Assembly (NCBI GenBank): GCA_021397835.1
Contig: JAJFZO010000094.1
Span: 11,526,814 to 11,590,813 of the forward strand
Length of the DNA stretch: 64,000 bases
Direction of reading: 5' to 3'
Source of the DNA: Moringa oleifera
Lineage: Eukaryota > Streptophyta > Magnoliopsida > Brassicales > Moringaceae
Part shown: positions 61,422 through 64,000 of the stretch, one piece after another
Position numbering within the stretch: the stretch's first letter is position 1
How the letters are laid out: the number at the start of each line of letters is the position of its first letter
Notes under the pieces: model-generated
Database searches by the model: none
What the model was told of the DNA's origin: nothing
Seen by the model: only the letters and a program-made list of their open reading frames with translations
Program-made: the position numbers and the translations under genes

Positions 61422-62350
61422 GTACTTAGATGTTTATCAAGAAATGGAAGATGAGATAAGCATTCAAGGAAAGTTATACCCTGTCCTATATGCCAAAGAA
61501 AGGGTAAATTAACCTCACGTTTACCTCATCCCCTTCCTTTCTTCTCCACTCCTAACTTGATTCATGAAATTATTGGCCTAATACTTAATATAATTGTTTC
61601 ATCTCATTAATAAAGATGAAAGTATTAGTGAGGGCCTGCTTTGCTGAAACCAAATGGCTGCATGAAGATTACATTCCAATCATGGATATCCACCGGCTAC
61701 GCCATGCTTATAACCACGGCTTTTGTCGAGATGGGAGATTTGATAACAAAAGATGTCTTTGCTTGGCTATCCACTGACACTAAAATCGTTAAAGCTGCAT
61801 CAGTGATCTGTTGGTTCAGTGATGACATTTTCTCCCACAAGGTACGTATTAATATGTTAAACTCATATGGAGCATGTGCTCCATAGATTTCTATGTACTT
61901 TAGAGCTAAAAATTCGAAGTATTCAAAATAAAATATTAGTTGATTGAATGAATTCTTTTTTCATAAAATCTACCTCTATTCAAGGCATATTTAGTGTGAA
62001 ATCATTTTTTGAAATAACCATTTGTATTTCATATTTAATTACACATGCTGTTTGGACAAGAGGGACGACATGCAGCCTCAAGCATCGAGTGCTACATTAA
62101 ACAATATGGCGTGACAGAGCTGGAGGCATGCCATGTGTTTAAGAAGAAAGCTGTGGATGCTTGGAAGGATATTAATTAACTAAAGCATTTCTGAGACCAA
62201 CAGATGTGCGGATGTCTATTCTTACCTGTGTTCTCAACTTCTCAAGAGTGATCGATCTGCTTTACACAGGAGAAGATGCCTACGCACATATCAGAGGAAA
62301 GCAGCTATAGATGGTATCACTTCATTGCTCATTGATCCATACCAATTTAA
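61422..62350 (+). pseudogene. TPS fragment: part of exon 5, exons 6 and 7
   Basis: The exon 5 part (61422-61503) starts at [10 protein letters not shown]. Exon 6 (61616-61841) lacks 23 bases in the HEDYIP..MEEY region, which shifts the frame; it keeps a DDIFSHK motif. The exon 7 acceptor reads ctg instead of cag, and the exon (62051-62350) has an in-frame stop after WKDIN and frame errors near RGKQL. It was probably left behind by unequal crossing-over with a TPS-4/5-type gene. Confidence 0.85.
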
Positions 62351-64000
62351 GTGTGGAGTCAGGCAGCTTCACTGGACATAACGTGCGTGTGTGTGCATAC
62401 GTTAAAGCTTGTTTGAGGTGAGTTATTTATTTGACCAAATTACATGTTGTTATCATGTAATGGATATCTTGAAAGCAAGAAGCAGCAGTTGGCTTGGGCT
62501 GACATGAAACCGAACTCCACACTTTGCAGCTCCGTAATCCAATGTCTTACTGAATCGCGTACTTCCATGGCAGGATGGCCCTTTCTTTTTTTAAAAAAAA
62601 ATGTTCATTAAAATAAGTTTCTATGCAAAGTAGTCATTCCAAATCCATCACCAGTAAATAATAGAAATAAATTAACTATTTGTCAAGGCCGTCCTCACCA
62701 ATTGAAAGCAGGGAGCCGCAATAAAAGTTAGATTAAGAAGTCAGTTGACAGTGGAAAAAAAAAAAAAAGGATCATCTCATTGTTTTCGTTTCAAAAATGA
62801 CTACATGTGTTATAAAATAAGGATGCAGGACAGAATGATCCAAGTATTATATTGTTTTTTATTTGATGTTATTATTAAAATTTTATATTTTTTTACTATT
62901 AAATTTTTTATTTTTAATTTATTAATATTTTTTTAATATTATAAAATATTATTTTAATAATTTATAATAATAATTGTTAATAAATAATATCTATAGTACT
63001 AATTTATTTATTTTAACTAATTAAATAACCAATTTAATTTAAAATTTTAATTAATTTACTTCAAATAAATATTTATTTTATTTGATCTTAGCATTAATAA
63101 AATATTTAATTAATATTAATAATTTAAATTAATAAATTATATATTAAATATTATGTATTTTAAAATTTTTAATAAAATGTTTTCAATAATACAATTCTTA
63201 ATAATACAATATATATTATTTATTTATTTAACATTTATTTAAATAAAAATATTTAAAAATTAAAAAATAATATATTAATATTCTTACACTGCAACACCAG
63301 ATACATGCTGCACCATGGCAGTGCACTGTAATGGCGTAAAATTGAAGAGATAATTTTTTTGGACGATTATCTTTCATCGGGAGATATTTATTTTTCATAA
63401 ATTTTTATATTTATTTTATACTATTTCTCAAATAGTTATATTTAAAAATAATAAATTAAATTTTAATTTATTAATTTAAATAAATTAAATTTTATTAAAA
63501 TTTTTAAAAATTAAAAGTATTTAAATTAAAAAATTTATACATTAAATTTAGATTTAAATTTTTTTTATAAATGTAAAAATTATTTAAATTACCATCACAA
63601 AAAAATTTTAAATTTTTTGAATATCAAAAATATATATTTTTAAAATTTACATGATCAAATTTTTAAAAATTTTACAAAAAAACAAATGTTACATCGAAAT
63701 TATTTAAATTTGAAATTTGAAAGATGAGTAAATGAAATAAAAATTTATTTAAATCATATTGAGGCATTTTAATAATAAAAATATTTTTAATTTTTACAAT
63801 ATTTAACTTAAAGTTTAATTCAAATTAAATTAATAGATTAATATTTAATTTATTATTATTAAAAAATAAAAATTTAATTAATAAGATGAGATGAATAATG
63901 AAGTTTTATATAATTTTTATTTTAATAAAAATAAAATAAAACAAAATAATTTATGTGGTTTCACAATATACTTAGGATCGGTGCAATTCAATATATCCTT
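62351..64000. other. AT-rich right flank, no gene seen
   Basis: 62350-62750 has moderate complexity but no recognised feature. 62850-63270 and 63380-64000 are extremely AT-rich. A short higher-GC island near 63290-63345 ('caccagatacatgctgcacc') has no identified role. Confidence 0.55.

Overview
This window is nuclear DNA from a flowering plant, almost certainly a eudicot. The evidence is AT-rich intergenic sequence, GT-AG introns, seven-exon terpene synthases of the TPS-a (sesquiterpene) type, a plant-only CYP79 P450, a plant MULE that carries a Ulp1-like protease gene, and a Ty1/copia element. The species cannot be named from the sequence alone.

The main content is a degenerating tandem array of terpene synthase (TPS) genes. 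Seven-exon or once seven-exon copies start at 6608 (+), 19285 (-), 36704 (+), 49391 (+) and 58531 (+). Truncated relics lie at 4019, 13304, 14921, 44028, 46786, 53820, 54960 and 61422. I checked each exon for frame and each splice junction. Only the copy at 58531-61161 is intact throughout (560 codons, DDTYD and NSE/DTE metal-binding motifs present). The others carry independent lesions: frameshifts, one nonsense codon, a lost splice donor, a retrotransposon in exon 4, or missing 3' exons.

Layout. 1-5638 and 9349-14920 are two copies of a 5.6 kb segment (period about 9.35 kb) flanking TPS-1. Each holds a decayed MULE-like element, a TPS relic and an 88-bp minisatellite. 16715-19285 is the inverted TPS-2. 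21881-23631 is an intact two-exon CYP79 gene. About 24981-34142 is a 9 kb Mutator-like element with a broken MURA transposase (+) and a broken, convergent Ulp1-type protease gene (-). 34143-34830 is a LINE remnant. 36704-43581 is TPS-3, split by a 5,082-bp copia element with a 5-bp target duplication. 43.6-52.1 kb and 53-61.2 kb are two related multi-gene duplication units that end in TPS-4 (one nonsense codon) and TPS-5 (intact). The last 1.6 kb is AT-rich and shows no gene.

Functionally, the two genes that look able to make protein are TPS-5 (farnesyl diphosphate to a sesquiterpene, cytosol) and CYP79 (amino acid to aldoxime, ER). Both families make defence volatiles, so a shared role is possible, but it is inferred only from position. 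All full-length TPS copies share a promoter block with a TATAAATA box and a W-box-like GGTCAA; TPS-2 has lost the W-box core.

The least explained signal is a short motif (TCGTAAC and variants) repeated dozens of times in the introns and spacers of the MULE. It always lies on the transcribed-sense strand of the nearer gene and switches strand between the two convergent genes.
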